A stretch of 64,000 nt of DNA, taken from Mycobacterium kubicae (GTDB taxonomy: Bacteria > Actinomycetota > Actinomycetes > Mycobacteriales > Mycobacteriaceae). The position numbers and the translations under genes are program-made. The DNA is taken from the NCBI RefSeq assembly GCF_015689175.1, contig NZ_CP065047.1, positions 4,278,001 to 4,342,000 of the forward strand, read 5' to 3'. The notes beneath the pieces were generated by a model. That model worked only from the letters and a program-made list of their open reading frames with translations, did no database searches and was not told the origin of the DNA. This document shows, one piece after another, positions 16,740-25,773 of this stretch. Position 1 is the first letter of the stretch. The number at the start of each line of letters is the position of its first letter.

Positions 16740-18370
16740 CAGTCGGCCGCCATGTGCGGGTAGGCGTGGTCGGTGGCCGGCACGAACGTCTCCTTGATGG
16801 TGCGCGCCGACGTCCACCGCAACAGGTTCAGCGGCGATCCGGCTCTGTCGTTGGTGCCCGACCCGCGGGAGCCACCGAACGGTTGGCGCCCGACGACGGC
16901 TCCGGTCGGCTTGTCGTTGACGTAGAAGTTGCCCGCCGCGAACCGCAACCTATGCTGCGCAGTCAGCACCGCTTCGCGGTCGTCGGCGATCACCGCCCCG
17001 GTCAGCGCATAGCGGGATCCGGTGTCGATGACGTCGAGGATCCGCTCGTAGTCGGCGTCGGGATAGACGTGTACCGCCAGCAGCGGCCCGAAGTATTCGG
17101 TGGCGAACGCTTCGTCGGTCGGGTCGTCGGACAACAGCACGGTCGGGCGCACGAAATAGCCTTCGCTGTCGTCATATTCACCACCGACCGCGATGGTCAC
17201 CCCGGCCGTACTCTTGGCCCGCTCGATGGCGTCAACATTTTTGGTGAAGGCCCGTCGGTCGATCAGGGCGCCGCCGAAGTTGGTCAGGTCGGCCACGTCG
17301 CCGTAGGTCAACTCGGCTGTGGCGCCCAAGAATTCGTCACCCATGCGTTGCCACACCGAATGCGGGATGAATGCCCGCGACGCCGCCGAGCACTTCTGGC
17401 CCTGGTAGTCGAACGCGCCTCGAATCAACGCAGCAGTCAACACATCCGGGCACGCAGAGGTATGCGCGACCACGAAGTCTTTGCCGCCGGTCTCACCGAC
17501 CAGCCGCGGGTAACTGTGGTAGCGGCCGATATTCGCGCCGACCTGCTGCCACAAGTGTTGGAAGGTTGCCGTTGACCCGGTGAAGTGGATGCCGGCAAGC
17601 CGCGGATCGGCCAGTGCTACTTCGGACACCGCGAAACCGTTGCCGGTAACCAGGTTGATCACTCCCGGTGGCAGACCGGCCGCCTCGAGTAACTGCATGG
17701 TCAGGTAGGCCGCCAGCGTCTGGGTGATGGACGGCTTCCACACCACGGTGTTGCCCAGCAGCGCCGGTGCGGTGGGCAGGTTGCCGGCGATCGAGGTGAA
17801 GTTGAACGGCGTGATCGCGTAGACGAAGCCGTCCAGCGGCCGGTAGTCGGTACGGTTCCACTCCCCCGGTCCACTGATCGGCTGCTGCGCCAACAGCTGA
17901 CGGGCGAACGCGACGTTGAACCGCCAGAAATCGATCAACTCACAAGGTGCGTCGATCTCGGCCTGGTACACCGATTTCGATTGCCCCAGCATCGACGCGG
18001 CGGCGATCTTCTCTCGCCACGGCCCGGCCAGCAGATCGGCGGCCCGCAAGAACACCGCCGCGCGTTCGTCGAAAGGCATTGCCGCCCAATCCCTCTTGGC
18101 GGCCATGGCGGCCTCGATCGCGGCCACGGCATCGGCCTGCAGCGCATTGGTCAGCGTGCCCAGCGTGGCGGCGTGCCGGTGCGGTTGCACGACATCGATG
18201 CGCTCGCCCTCCCCCATGCGATGGCGCCCGGCGATGACATGCGGCAGGTCGATCGGTTCGTTGGCCAGCGCACGAAGTTGCGCTTGCAATCGGCGGCGCT
18301 CCGGGGATCCGGGTGCGTAGTCCTGGACCGGCTCGTTGGCCGGCAGTGGAACTTGAGTGACGGCATCCAT
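16739..18370 (-). CDS. rocA: L-glutamate gamma-semialdehyde (pyrroline-5-carboxylate) dehydrogenase
   Basis: 543-residue aldehyde dehydrogenase of the P5CDH class, converting glutamate semialdehyde to glutamate with NAD+; second step of proline use. Seen are ITPFNFTSIAGNLP near residue 190, the base motif LVGETGGKDF, the nucleophile region DYQGQKCSAASRAF, and the C-terminal RQPFGGSRGSGTND typical of this class. ATG 18370 gives exactly the length of M. tuberculosis RocA/PruA (Rv1187); an ATG further upstream would add 19 non-homologous residues. It is followed by overlapping pruB and is divergent from a PucR regulator, as in other mycobacteria. Confidence 0.94.
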   Translation of the reverse strand: MDAVTQVPLPANEPVQDYAPGSPERRRLQAQLRALANEPIDLPHVIAGRHRMGEGERIDVVQPHRHAATLGTLTNALQADAVAAIEAAMAAKRDWAAMPFDERAAVFLRAADLLAGPWREKIAAASMLGQSKSVYQAEIDAPCELIDFWRFNVAFARQLLAQQPISGPGEWNRTDYRPLDGFVYAITPFNFTSIAGNLPTAPALLGNTVVWKPSITQTLAAYLTMQLLEAAGLPPGVINLVTGNGFAVSEVALADPRLAGIHFTGSTATFQHLWQQVGANIGRYHSYPRLVGETGGKDFVVAHTSACPDVLTAALIRGAFDYQGQKCSAASRAFIPHSVWQRMGDEFLGATAELTYGDVADLTNFGGALIDRRAFTKNVDAIERAKSTAGVTIAVGGEYDDSEGYFVRPTVLLSDDPTDEAFATEYFGPLLAVHVYPDADYERILDVIDTGSRYALTGAVIADDREAVLTAQHRLRFAAGNFYVNDKPTGAVVGRQPFGGSRGSGTNDRAGSPLNLLRWTSARTIKETFVPATDHAYPHMAAD

Positions 18371-18412
18371 GCAGCTCAGGATCCCCGGCGACGGCCCCCC
18401 GGGTATTAGCCA

Positions 18413-18453
18413 ATCGGACAACATCACCCCGGAGTGCTAGTAAGATCGAACAA
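18413..18453. promoter_or_regulatory. rocA-pruC divergent promoter with direct repeat ATCG(G/A)ACAA
   Basis: ATCGGACAA and ATCGAACAA occur 32 bases apart, about three helix turns, in the short gap between rocA and the regulator; the second copy ends at the regulator start codon. This could be the site for PruC-type activation or autoregulation. It is only a spacing-based suggestion. Confidence 0.25.
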
Positions 18454-20027
18454 TGCGAGCGGCTGCGGTGGAACTGGGTCAGCTGTTGCTCGCACTGGAC
18501 GCGACGATGGTCAGCGTGCGGGCGGCGCCGCGGGGCCTGGACCTGCCGGTAGCCTCGGCCGCGCTGATCGATTCCGACGACGTGCGCCTCGGGCTGGCGA
18601 CTGCGGCCAACTCAGCCGATGTGTTCTTCCTGCTGGGCATCACCGACGATCAGGCACTGCGCTGGCTGGGCGAACAGGCCGACCCGCCGGTCGCCATCTT
18701 CGTCAAGGAACCCACGTCGAACCTGGTGGACCGGGCGGTTGCGGCCGGCTCGGCGGTGGTGGCCGTGGAGCCACGGGCCCGTTGGGAGCGCGTCTACCGG
18801 CTGGTCGACCACGTCTTGGAGCACCACGTCGACCCCGCCGCCGACGACGCGGGCACCGACCTGTTCGGCCTCGCGCAATCGCTCGCCGAGCGCATCCATG
18901 GCATGGTCAGCATCGAAGACGCCCAAAGCCACGTGCTGGCCTATTCGGCGTCCAACGAAGAAGCCGACGACCTGCGGCGGCTGTCCATCCTGGGCCGCGC
19001 CGGCCCGCCCGAGCACCTGGCCTGGATCGGCCAATGGGGCATCTTCGACGCGCTGCGCGCCGGTAGCCAGGTGGTACGCGTCGCCGAGCGCCCCGAGCTG
19101 GGCTTGCGCCCGCGCCTGGCGATCGGAATCCACCAGCCGCCCGCCGGGGCCCGCCGTCCGCCGGTGTTCGTCGGCACCATCTGGGTGCAGGAGGGTTCGC
19201 AGCCGCTGGCCCAGGACGCCGAGGACATGTTGCGGGGTGCGGCGGTGCTGGCCGAACGGATCATGTCACGGCTTTCCGCGCGCCCGTCCGGCCAGGCCCG
19301 CCGGGTGCAGCAGCTGCTGGGCCTGATCGACGGTGACCACACAGAAGTGAGCGTCCTCGCCCGCGAACTCGGCCTGCCCGCCGGCGGGGACGCCGCGGTG
19401 ATCGGCTGGGAGTCGGTCCTTCCCAGCGACCGAAACGTCCGGCTTGCCGATGTTATCGCCCTGGGCGCCAATGCGTTTCGTCGCGACGCGCAAGTCGCGG
19501 CGGGTGGGACACGCATCTATGTGTTGCTGCCGCAGATCGCGACGACCCGGTCGGTCACCTCCTGGGCGCGGGGCACCATCAGCGCCTTGCGCGCGGAGTT
19601 GGACGTGCAACTGCGCGCGGTCGTGGCCGCGCCCGTCGCGGGCCTGGCCGGTGTGGCTGCCGCACGCGCCGAGGTGGACCGGGTCCTGGACAGCGCCGCA
19701 CGCCACCCCGACTCGCTCGGGCCGGTCGCCTCGCTGACCGAAGCGCGGACCACGGTGTTGCTGGATGAGATCGTCAGCCGGATCGGCGCCGACCCGCGAC
19801 TGGTGGATCCACGCATCCGCGACCTGCGTGAGTCGGATCCGCAGCTGGCCGAGACCCTGCGGGTCTACCTGGACAGCTTCGGCGATATCGCCGCCGCCGC
19901 GCACGGGCTGCAGGTGCATCCCAATACCGTGCGGTACCGGGTACGACGCATCGAGAAACTATTGTCGACGTCGCTGAGCGATCCCGATGTGCGGCTGCTG
20001 TTTTCGCTCGGGCTGAGGGCAACCTAG
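18453..20027 (+). CDS. pruC: PucR-family transcriptional regulator, PruC-like
   Basis: 524-residue regulator with a long sensory N-terminus (PucR/GGDEF-like region) and a C-terminal PucR helix-turn-helix, YLDSFGDIAAAAHGLQVHPN then TVRYRVRRIEKLL, near residues 475-510. The family ortholog next to rocA (Rv1186c) is required for induction of proline catabolism, so this product very likely activates rocA-pruB in response to proline or pyrroline-5-carboxylate. It is transcribed away from rocA, with 82 bases between the starts. Confidence 0.9.
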   Translation: MRAAAVELGQLLLALDATMVSVRAAPRGLDLPVASAALIDSDDVRLGLATAANSADVFFLLGITDDQALRWLGEQADPPVAIFVKEPTSNLVDRAVAAGSAVVAVEPRARWERVYRLVDHVLEHHVDPAADDAGTDLFGLAQSLAERIHGMVSIEDAQSHVLAYSASNEEADDLRRLSILGRAGPPEHLAWIGQWGIFDALRAGSQVVRVAERPELGLRPRLAIGIHQPPAGARRPPVFVGTIWVQEGSQPLAQDAEDMLRGAAVLAERIMSRLSARPSGQARRVQQLLGLIDGDHTEVSVLARELGLPAGGDAAVIGWESVLPSDRNVRLADVIALGANAFRRDAQVAAGGTRIYVLLPQIATTRSVTSWARGTISALRAELDVQLRAVVAAPVAGLAGVAAARAEVDRVLDSAARHPDSLGPVASLTEARTTVLLDEIVSRIGADPRLVDPRIRDLRESDPQLAETLRVYLDSFGDIAAAAHGLQVHPNTVRYRVRRIEKLLSTSLSDPDVRLLFSLGLRAT

Positions 20028-20096
20028 CCGCTACGCCACCGCCCCCGTCGGGCGCCGGTAAGGTGTTTGCCACTCGATCGCGCGTGGGAGGTGTTG

Positions 20097-20564
20097 ATGA
20101 CGGAGCAACCGCCTAACTATCCACCGCCACCTGGCGGTTATGGCTATCTGCCGCCATCGCCGCCGCCACCGCCCAGTGGCTACGGTTATCCCCCACCGGG
20201 CGGTTACGCCTACCCACCGAGCTATTCGCAGGGCACGAATCCCCTGGCCATCGCCTCCCTGGTGTCCTCGGTGGCGGGGCTGCTGTGCCTGGGCATCGGA
20301 CCGCTTCTCGGGTTGATCTTCGGCATCATCTCGCTGAATCAGATCCGGCAAACCGGTCAAGCCGGGCGTGGGCTGGCCATCGCCGGCATCGTGATCAGCG
20401 GCGTGCTCATCGCGTTGTTTGCGGTGCTCTTGATCGTCAGCGTCATCCTGGCGGCCAACGACGACCAGCACCGCCAACACCGGCGCCACCGCACCGATCA
20501 CCGCACCATCAGCCACACCGTCGTCGAACAGCCGCCCCGGTTGGGACTGATCGCCTGCCGTTGA
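20097..20564 (+). CDS. DUF4190 membrane protein with Pro/Tyr/Gly-rich N-terminus
   Basis: 155-residue protein. The first 50 residues are a low-complexity cytoplasmic tail of PPGGYGY-type repeats; then come two hydrophobic helices in a DUF4190 domain (NPLAIASLVSSVAGLLCLGI, and a second helix from GRGLAIAGIVISGVLIAL) and a His/Arg-rich tail. ATG 20097 was chosen because GGGAGG lies just upstream. DUF4190 proteins are common in actinobacterial envelopes but have no known function. The C-terminal His/Arg stretch HRQHRRHRTDHR is unusual. Confidence 0.85.
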   Translation: MTEQPPNYPPPPGGYGYLPPSPPPPPSGYGYPPPGGYAYPPSYSQGTNPLAIASLVSSVAGLLCLGIGPLLGLIFGIISLNQIRQTGQAGRGLAIAGIVISGVLIALFAVLLIVSVILAANDDQHRQHRRHRTDHRTISHTVVEQPPRLGLIACR

Positions 20565-20643
20565 GCCGCAACGAGTCTCATCGCACCGCGATGCGGCGTG
20601 CAGCGCACCGGCCGCGCGGCAAGAGTTTGGCTCAGGGTGAAGG

Positions 20644-20679
20644 TAACCGGAAGTGTTGCAGCGGTTTTGCCGCCGGTTA
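20644..20679. promoter_or_regulatory. Inverted repeat upstream of stf0-cysD-cysNC
   Basis: TAACCGG, 22 bases and CCGGTTA form a perfect 7+7 inverted repeat ending 10 bases before the stf0 start. It could be an operator or a weak leader hairpin for the sulfur operon. No known regulator motif was recognised. Confidence 0.3.
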
Positions 20680-20689
20680 GGCTTCCTGG

Positions 20690-21493
20690 GTGGCAGATAC
20701 TCCGTCGTCGTACTTGGTGCTGGCCTCCCAGCGCAGCGGCAGCACGTTGCTGGTCGAATCGCTGCGTGCCACCGGCGTGGCGGGCGAGCCTCAAGAGTTC
20801 TTCCAGTACCTGCCGACCACCAGCCAATCCCCGCAGCCGCGGGAGTGGTTCGCCGACGTCGACGACGAGTCGATCCTCGAGCTGCTGGACCCGTTGGACG
20901 AAGGTAAGCCGGACCTGGCCCCGGCCGAGATCTGGCGCGACTACATCCGCACGGTCGGTCGGACACCCAACGGCGTGTGGGGCGGCAAGCTGATGTGGAA
21001 CCAGACTCCCCTGCTGCTGAACCGCGCGGCTCAACTGCCGGATCGATCCGGCGACGGCCTGCTGTCGGCGATCCGTGATGTGGTGGGCGAAGACCCGCTG
21101 CTCATTCACATTCACCGGCCCGACGTCGTGTCGCAGGCGGTGTCTTTTTGGCGCGCGGTGCAGACCCGCGTGTGGCGAGGCCGGCCCGATCCGGTGCGCG
21201 ACGCCCGTGCCGTCTATCACGCCGGTGCGATCGCCCATGTCGTCAACATGCTGCGGGACCAGGAGCGCGGCTGGCAGAACTGGTTCGCCGAAGAAAACGT
21301 CAAGCCGATCGAAATCTCCTATCCGGTGTTGTGGCGCAACCTGACTGAGGTGGTAGGCGACATTCTCGAGCAGCTGGGGCTCGACCGGCGACTGGCACCG
21401 GAGCCGGTGCTGCAGCGCCAGGCCGATCAACGCTCCGACGAATGGGTAGACCGCTATCGAGTGGACGCCGAAAGAGAGGGACTACCGACATGA
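20690..21493 (+). CDS. stf0: Trehalose 2-sulfotransferase Stf0
   Basis: 267-residue PAPS-dependent sulfotransferase, the same length as mycobacterial Stf0. The PAPS phosphosulfate-binding loop is SQRSGSTLL at residues 13-21, and the Stf0 segments [26 protein letters not shown] and [18 protein letters not shown] are all present. Stf0 adds sulfate to the 2-position of trehalose, the first step towards sulfated trehalose lipids. It starts with GTG, and its stop overlaps the cysD start (ATGA), so its cosubstrate is made by the adjoining genes. Known Stf0 enzymes are often unlinked to cysDNC; here the link is direct. Confidence 0.92.
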   Translation: MADTPSSYLVLASQRSGSTLLVESLRATGVAGEPQEFFQYLPTTSQSPQPREWFADVDDESILELLDPLDEGKPDLAPAEIWRDYIRTVGRTPNGVWGGKLMWNQTPLLLNRAAQLPDRSGDGLLSAIRDVVGEDPLLIHIHRPDVVSQAVSFWRAVQTRVWRGRPDPVRDARAVYHAGAIAHVVNMLRDQERGWQNWFAEENVKPIEISYPVLWRNLTEVVGDILEQLGLDRRLAPEPVLQRQADQRSDEWVDRYRVDAEREGLPT

Positions 21494-22404
21494 CGACAAC
21501 CGAGGCGCTGCACGTCGACGAGCTGCGGCTGCTGGAAGCCGAAGCGGTCCACATCATCCGCGAGGTCGTCGCCGAGCTGGAACGGCCGGTGCTGCTGTTC
21601 TCCGCCGGCAAAGACTCCATCGTCCTGCTTCGCTTGGCGGAGAAGGCATTTCGGCCGATGCCACTGCCGTTCCCAGTGATGCACGTCGACACCGGCCACA
21701 ACTTCCCCGAGGTGATCGAGTTCCGTGACCGCCGCGTCACCGGTGAGGGACACAAGCTCATCGTCGCGTCGGTGCAGGAATCCATCGACAAAGGCCGGGT
21801 TCCCGACCCCGGCCCCAACGCCTCTCGCAACCGCGCCCAGACCCGCACCCTGCTCGACGCGCTGGAGGAAGGCGGATTCGACGCGGCCTTCGGCGGCGCC
21901 CGCCGCGACGAGGAGCGCGCGCGAGCCAAGGAACGGATTCTGAGCTTCCGCGACGAGTTCGGGCAGTGGGATCCACGCGCGCAGCGACCGGAACCGTGGT
22001 CGCTGTACAACGGCCGCATCAAGCGGGGCGAGCAGGTCCGCGTGTTCCCGCTGAGCAACTGGACCGAGCTCGACGTCTGGCGCTACATCGAACTGGAAGA
22101 CCTTGAAATACCGTCGATTTACTACGCGCATGAGCGTGAGGTGTTCGAACGAGACGGCATCCTGCTCGCCGTCTCCGACTACGCCAGCCCGACCGACGGG
22201 GAGACCGCGGCCGTGGAATGGGTGCGGTACCGCACCGTCGGCGACCTGACCATCACCGGCGCCGTGCGGTCCAAAGCGACCGATATCACCGGCGTCATCA
22301 CCGAGATCTCCGCGGCGACGGTGTCCGAGCGCGGGGAGACCCGCGCCGATGACCGCACGTCGGCCGCTGCGATGGAAGACCGCAAGCGAGAGGGCTACTT
22401 CTGA
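21490..22404 (+). CDS. cysD: Sulfate adenylyltransferase subunit 2 (CysD)
   Basis: 304-residue ATP-PP-loop enzyme that forms adenosine phosphosulfate from ATP and sulfate, in complex with the GTPase CysN. The PP-loop [17 protein letters not shown] begins near residue 38. [17 protein letters not shown] and the late segment [16 protein letters not shown] are diagnostic. Its start overlaps the stf0 stop and its stop overlaps the cysNC start (TGATG). An in-frame start 48 bases upstream is less likely because it lies within stf0. Confidence 0.95.
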   Translation: MTTTEALHVDELRLLEAEAVHIIREVVAELERPVLLFSAGKDSIVLLRLAEKAFRPMPLPFPVMHVDTGHNFPEVIEFRDRRVTGEGHKLIVASVQESIDKGRVPDPGPNASRNRAQTRTLLDALEEGGFDAAFGGARRDEERARAKERILSFRDEFGQWDPRAQRPEPWSLYNGRIKRGEQVRVFPLSNWTELDVWRYIELEDLEIPSIYYAHEREVFERDGILLAVSDYASPTDGETAAVEWVRYRTVGDLTITGAVRSKATDITGVITEISAATVSERGETRADDRTSAAAMEDRKREGYF

Positions 22405-24350
22405 TGACCACTACCGAAAACTCAGAGGCAACCGAGAACTTCCAGCCGGCCAAGGGCATCACGCGACAACTGCTGCGCATCACCACCGCCGGCTCGGTGG
22501 ACGACGGCAAGAGCACGTTGATCGGTCGACTCCTGCACGACACCGACAGCCTGCCGCTGGACCATCTGGAAGCCGTCACCGACGAAGAAGGCGTGGCCGA
22601 CCTGGCCGCGCTGTCTGACGGCCTGCGCGCCGAACGCGAGCAGGGCATCACCATCGACGTCGCCTACCGCTTCTTTTCCACCGCCACGCGCAGCTACATC
22701 CTCGCCGACACCCCCGGTCACGAGCGCTACACCCGCAACATGTTCACCGGCGCGTCCAACGCGCATGTGGCGATCCTGCTGGTCGACGCCCGCGCCGGCG
22801 TGCTGCGCCAGACCCGCAGGCACGCGCGGATCGCCAAGCTGCTGGGCATCAAACATTACGTCGCGAAACATTACGTCGCGACGGTCAACAAGATCGACCT
22901 GGTGGACTTCGACGAAGCCACCTTCCGCGACGTGGAAGACCAGCTGCAGCAGATGGCGGACCGCCTGGGCATCGTGAAGGTCACGGTGATCCCGATCGCG
23001 GCCAAGCACGGGGACAACGTTGTGCACCGCTCCGAGCGCACCCCCTGGTATGACGGCCCTACCTTGCTGGAGTACCTGGAGAACGTGGAATTGGCCGCAC
23101 CCCAAGCCGAGGCGTCGCGGCTGCGGCTGCCGGTGCAGTGGGTGTCGCGCCCGACCGCCGAGGTGCGCCGTCGCTACACGGGACGGCTGGCGGCGGGCAC
23201 GCTCAGTGTCGGTGACCCGGTGGTGTCGTTGCCGGCCGGCACCCGGTCGACGGTCACCGCGCTGGACACCCTCGACGAGGAGCGTACGACAGCCGTTGCG
23301 CCGCTGTCGGTTTCGATTGAATTGGCCGACGACATCGACGTGGGCCGCGGTGACGTGCTGATCAGCGGGGCCGAGGACGCCGTCGCGCCGGTGCTGGCCC
23401 GCGAGATCCACGCCAACGTCTGCTGGTTCGTCGACGCACCACTGCGCGCCGGTGACCGGCTGGCACTCAAGCAGACCACCAAGACCGTCCGCGCGACCGT
23501 ACAGGAGCTGCACTCGCGGCTCGACCCCGAAACCCTCGACGAGGTGGACCAGCCAGTCGAGTTGTCGCTCAACGACATCGGCACCGTCACACTGCGGACC
23601 AGTTCGGTCGTCGTCGCCGATCCCTATGTCGACAACCGCGACAGCGGCGCGTTCATCCTGATCGACGAGACCACCAACGACACCGTCGGCGCTGGCACCA
23701 TCATCGAGGGGCGCGAAGTCAAGCCGGGCACGCACGCCCGCACCGACATCCGTTGGCACCCATCGGCTTTGGATCGCAACCACCGGTGGCGGGCCACCGG
23801 GCAAGCCGGCGCGACGATCTGGTTCACCGGCCTGCCCGCATCCGGCAAATCGACCGTCGCGGTCGCGGTGGAACGGGCATTGGTGGAATCCGGCAGGGTC
23901 GCCTACCTGCTCGACGGTGACAATCTGCGGCACGGGCTGTCCGACGACTTGGGCTTCTCCCCCGGTGACCGCACCGAAAACATCCGCCGAGTAGGGCATT
24001 TGACGCGCCTGCTGGCCGACGCCGGAGTGGTCGCGCTGGCGTCGCTGGTGTCACCGCTGAAGTCCGACCGCGAAACCGCCCGTGCGCTCAATGACGCCGC
24101 CAAACTGCCGTTCATCGAGGTCCACGTCGCCACGTCGCTGCAAGAGTGTGAAAGGCGCGACCCCAAGGGCCTTTACGCGCGCGCCCGCAAGGGCGAGCTG
24201 ACCGGGTTGACCGGAGTCGACGCGCCCTATGAGCCCCCGGAAAACCCCGACCTGGTGCTCGACACCACCGACGCCAACATCGACGAACTCGTCGCCCAGG
24301 TGATCGATCTGCTCGACGAACGCAGCCCGCGCCCTGCCCAGGAGCCCTAG
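22404..24350 (+). CDS. cysN: Bifunctional sulfate adenylyltransferase subunit 1/APS kinase (CysN-CysC fusion)
   Basis: 648-residue fusion. CysN GTPase occupies about residues 20-450: G1 AGSVDDGKST at 30-38, DTPGHERY as G3, NKID as G4 at 162-165. APS kinase (CysC) is about 470-648, with P-loop GLPASGKST and the segment DGDNLRHGLSDDLGF. Together with CysD it makes PAPS from sulfate. Oddity: KHYVA occurs twice in tandem at residues 150-159, just before the G4 motif, due to an exact 15-base duplication at 22851-22880. Homologous elongation-factor-like GTPases have one copy, so this may weaken or retune the GTPase, or be a sequencing or strain-specific event. Confidence 0.95.
   Translation: MTTTENSEATENFQPAKGITRQLLRITTAGSVDDGKSTLIGRLLHDTDSLPLDHLEAVTDEEGVADLAALSDGLRAEREQGITIDVAYRFFSTATRSYILADTPGHERYTRNMFTGASNAHVAILLVDARAGVLRQTRRHARIAKLLGIKHYVAKHYVATVNKIDLVDFDEATFRDVEDQLQQMADRLGIVKVTVIPIAAKHGDNVVHRSERTPWYDGPTLLEYLENVELAAPQAEASRLRLPVQWVSRPTAEVRRRYTGRLAAGTLSVGDPVVSLPAGTRSTVTALDTLDEERTTAVAPLSVSIELADDIDVGRGDVLISGAEDAVAPVLAREIHANVCWFVDAPLRAGDRLALKQTTKTVRATVQELHSRLDPETLDEVDQPVELSLNDIGTVTLRTSSVVVADPYVDNRDSGAFILIDETTNDTVGAGTIIEGREVKPGTHARTDIRWHPSALDRNHRWRATGQAGATIWFTGLPASGKSTVAVAVERALVESGRVAYLLDGDNLRHGLSDDLGFSPGDRTENIRRVGHLTRLLADAGVVALASLVSPLKSDRETARALNDAAKLPFIEVHVATSLQECERRDPKGLYARARKGELTGLTGVDAPYEPPENPDLVLDTTDANIDELVAQVIDLLDERSPRPAQEP
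22851..22880 (+). repeat. Exact 15-bp tandem duplication inside cysN
   Basis: AAACATTACGTCGCG occurs twice head to tail and keeps the frame, adding five residues to the beta strand that leads into the NKID guanine-specificity motif of CysN. It looks like a replication-slippage event. Confidence 0.95.
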
Positions 24351-24405
24351 ATTCAGGGCGATCTAATCACTTGGCGTGGCGGCGTGGGCCGCGACAATTC
24401 TGTGC

Positions 24406-24543
24406 ATGAATAGTGTTGGGCCGCAGCGGCGCAATCTGCGCTCGCGGGTCACCTCGGTGTCGGTCGATTGGTGGGCGACCCTGGCGGCCGGCGTCATCAC
24501 CGCGCTGGCGGTCGCCGACGTCCTGCCCCGGATACCGTGGTGA
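24406..24543 (+). CDS. Small 45-residue membrane peptide, coupled to YeiH-type exporter
   Basis: Short frame starting [18 protein letters not shown] with one predicted transmembrane helix (about [18 protein letters not shown]) and ending in RIPW. Its stop overlaps the ATG of the exporter gene (TGATGG), so the two are probably translated together. A positive N-terminus before a single helix suggests a cytoplasm-in orientation. It could be an accessory subunit or a leader peptide controlling exporter translation. I do not recognise the family. Support is the coupling and the coherent membrane topology, not homology. Confidence 0.6.
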   Translation: MNSVGPQRRNLRSRVTSVSVDWWATLAAGVITALAVADVLPRIPW

Positions 24544-25676
24544 TGGCCGTGACCACAGTGCACGCCGGCAGCGACGAAACGGAGAGCCAAGGCGCCTTCG
24601 CCAGCACCCGGCCACTTCAGTACGTGCCGGGCATCCTGCTGCTGATCGCCGTCGGGTTGCTGGGCAAGTACGCCCAGATCTGGTGGAACGCCCTGGCCCG
24701 CCACCAACACTGGACGGTGCCCGACATCGAGTACGTGTTGTGGGCGATCCTGATCGGGCTGCTCATCACCAACACGATCGGCCTGCACTCGATCTTCCGG
24801 CCCGGGGTGGCGACTTACGAATTCTGGCTCAAGGCCGGCATCGTCGTGCTCGGGTCCCGCTTCGTGCTCGGCGATGTCGCCAAATTGGGCGGCATCAGCC
24901 TGATTCAGATCCTCATCGACATGACGGTCGCGGGAGCCATCATCTTGGTCGCCGCACGCGCCTTCGGCCTGTCGGGCAAGCTGGGCTCGCTGCTGGCGAT
25001 CGGCACTTCCATCTGCGGCGTGTCGGCCATCGTCGCCGCAAAGGGCGCCATCCGGGCCCGTAACTCCGATGTCAGCTATGCCATCGCGGCAATCCTGGCG
25101 CTGGGCGCGGTAGCGCTGTTCGCACTGCCGCCGCTGGGTCACGCAATCGGTCTCTCGGACAACGAATTCGGGTTGTGGGCCGGGTTGTCGGTCGACAACA
25201 CCGCCGAAACCACGGCGACGGGCTATCTGTTCTCCGATCACGCCGGGAAGGTCGCGGTGCTGGTCAAGTCGGTCCGCAACGCGTTGATCGGTTTCGTGGT
25301 ACTCGGTTTCGCGTTGTACTGGGCCGCGCGCGGGCAGGCCGACGAGGTTGCGCCCGGTGTGCCGGCCAAGGCCGCTTTCATCTGGGCCAAGTTCCCCAAG
25401 TTCGTCCTGGGATTCCTGGCTGTCTCGGCGATCGCCACCGCCGGCTGGTTGAGCAAGGGCCAAATCGCCAATCTGGCCAACGTCTCCAAATGGGCGTTCC
25501 TGCTCACCTTCGCCGGTGTCGGACTCAACACCGACATCCGGCAGATCGCCCGCACTGGTTGGCGCCCGCTGGTCGTCGCCGTCATCGGACTGACCGTCGT
25601 GGCGTTGGTGTCGCTGGGGGTTGTCCTGCTCACCTCACGCGGACTGCACTGGGGCATCGGAGCGCACGCCAAGTAG
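24543..25676 (+). CDS. YeiH/UPF0324 family membrane protein, putative sulfate exporter
   Basis: 377-residue polytopic membrane protein of the UPF0324 (YeiH) family, often named putative sulfate exporter. It has about ten hydrophobic segments; conserved family stretches include [34 protein letters not shown] and [19 protein letters not shown] 24543 starts at the overlap with the small membrane peptide; a longer frame upstream is not supported. Placement downstream of stf0-cysD-cysNC fits sulfate or sulfite handling, although direct proof of transport activity for this family is limited. Confidence 0.85.
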   Translation: MAVTTVHAGSDETESQGAFASTRPLQYVPGILLLIAVGLLGKYAQIWWNALARHQHWTVPDIEYVLWAILIGLLITNTIGLHSIFRPGVATYEFWLKAGIVVLGSRFVLGDVAKLGGISLIQILIDMTVAGAIILVAARAFGLSGKLGSLLAIGTSICGVSAIVAAKGAIRARNSDVSYAIAAILALGAVALFALPPLGHAIGLSDNEFGLWAGLSVDNTAETTATGYLFSDHAGKVAVLVKSVRNALIGFVVLGFALYWAARGQADEVAPGVPAKAAFIWAKFPKFVLGFLAVSAIATAGWLSKGQIANLANVSKWAFLLTFAGVGLNTDIRQIARTGWRPLVVAVIGLTVVALVSLGVVLLTSRGLHWGIGAHAK

Positions 25677-25773
25677 GCGGTCGCCGCCCGACCACCGGCC
25701 GGGTGAGCGGGACAGCCGCCGGTAACCTAGCGCGCATGCCTATCCGGACCGGCCAGTAGGCAACCGACCTTCT

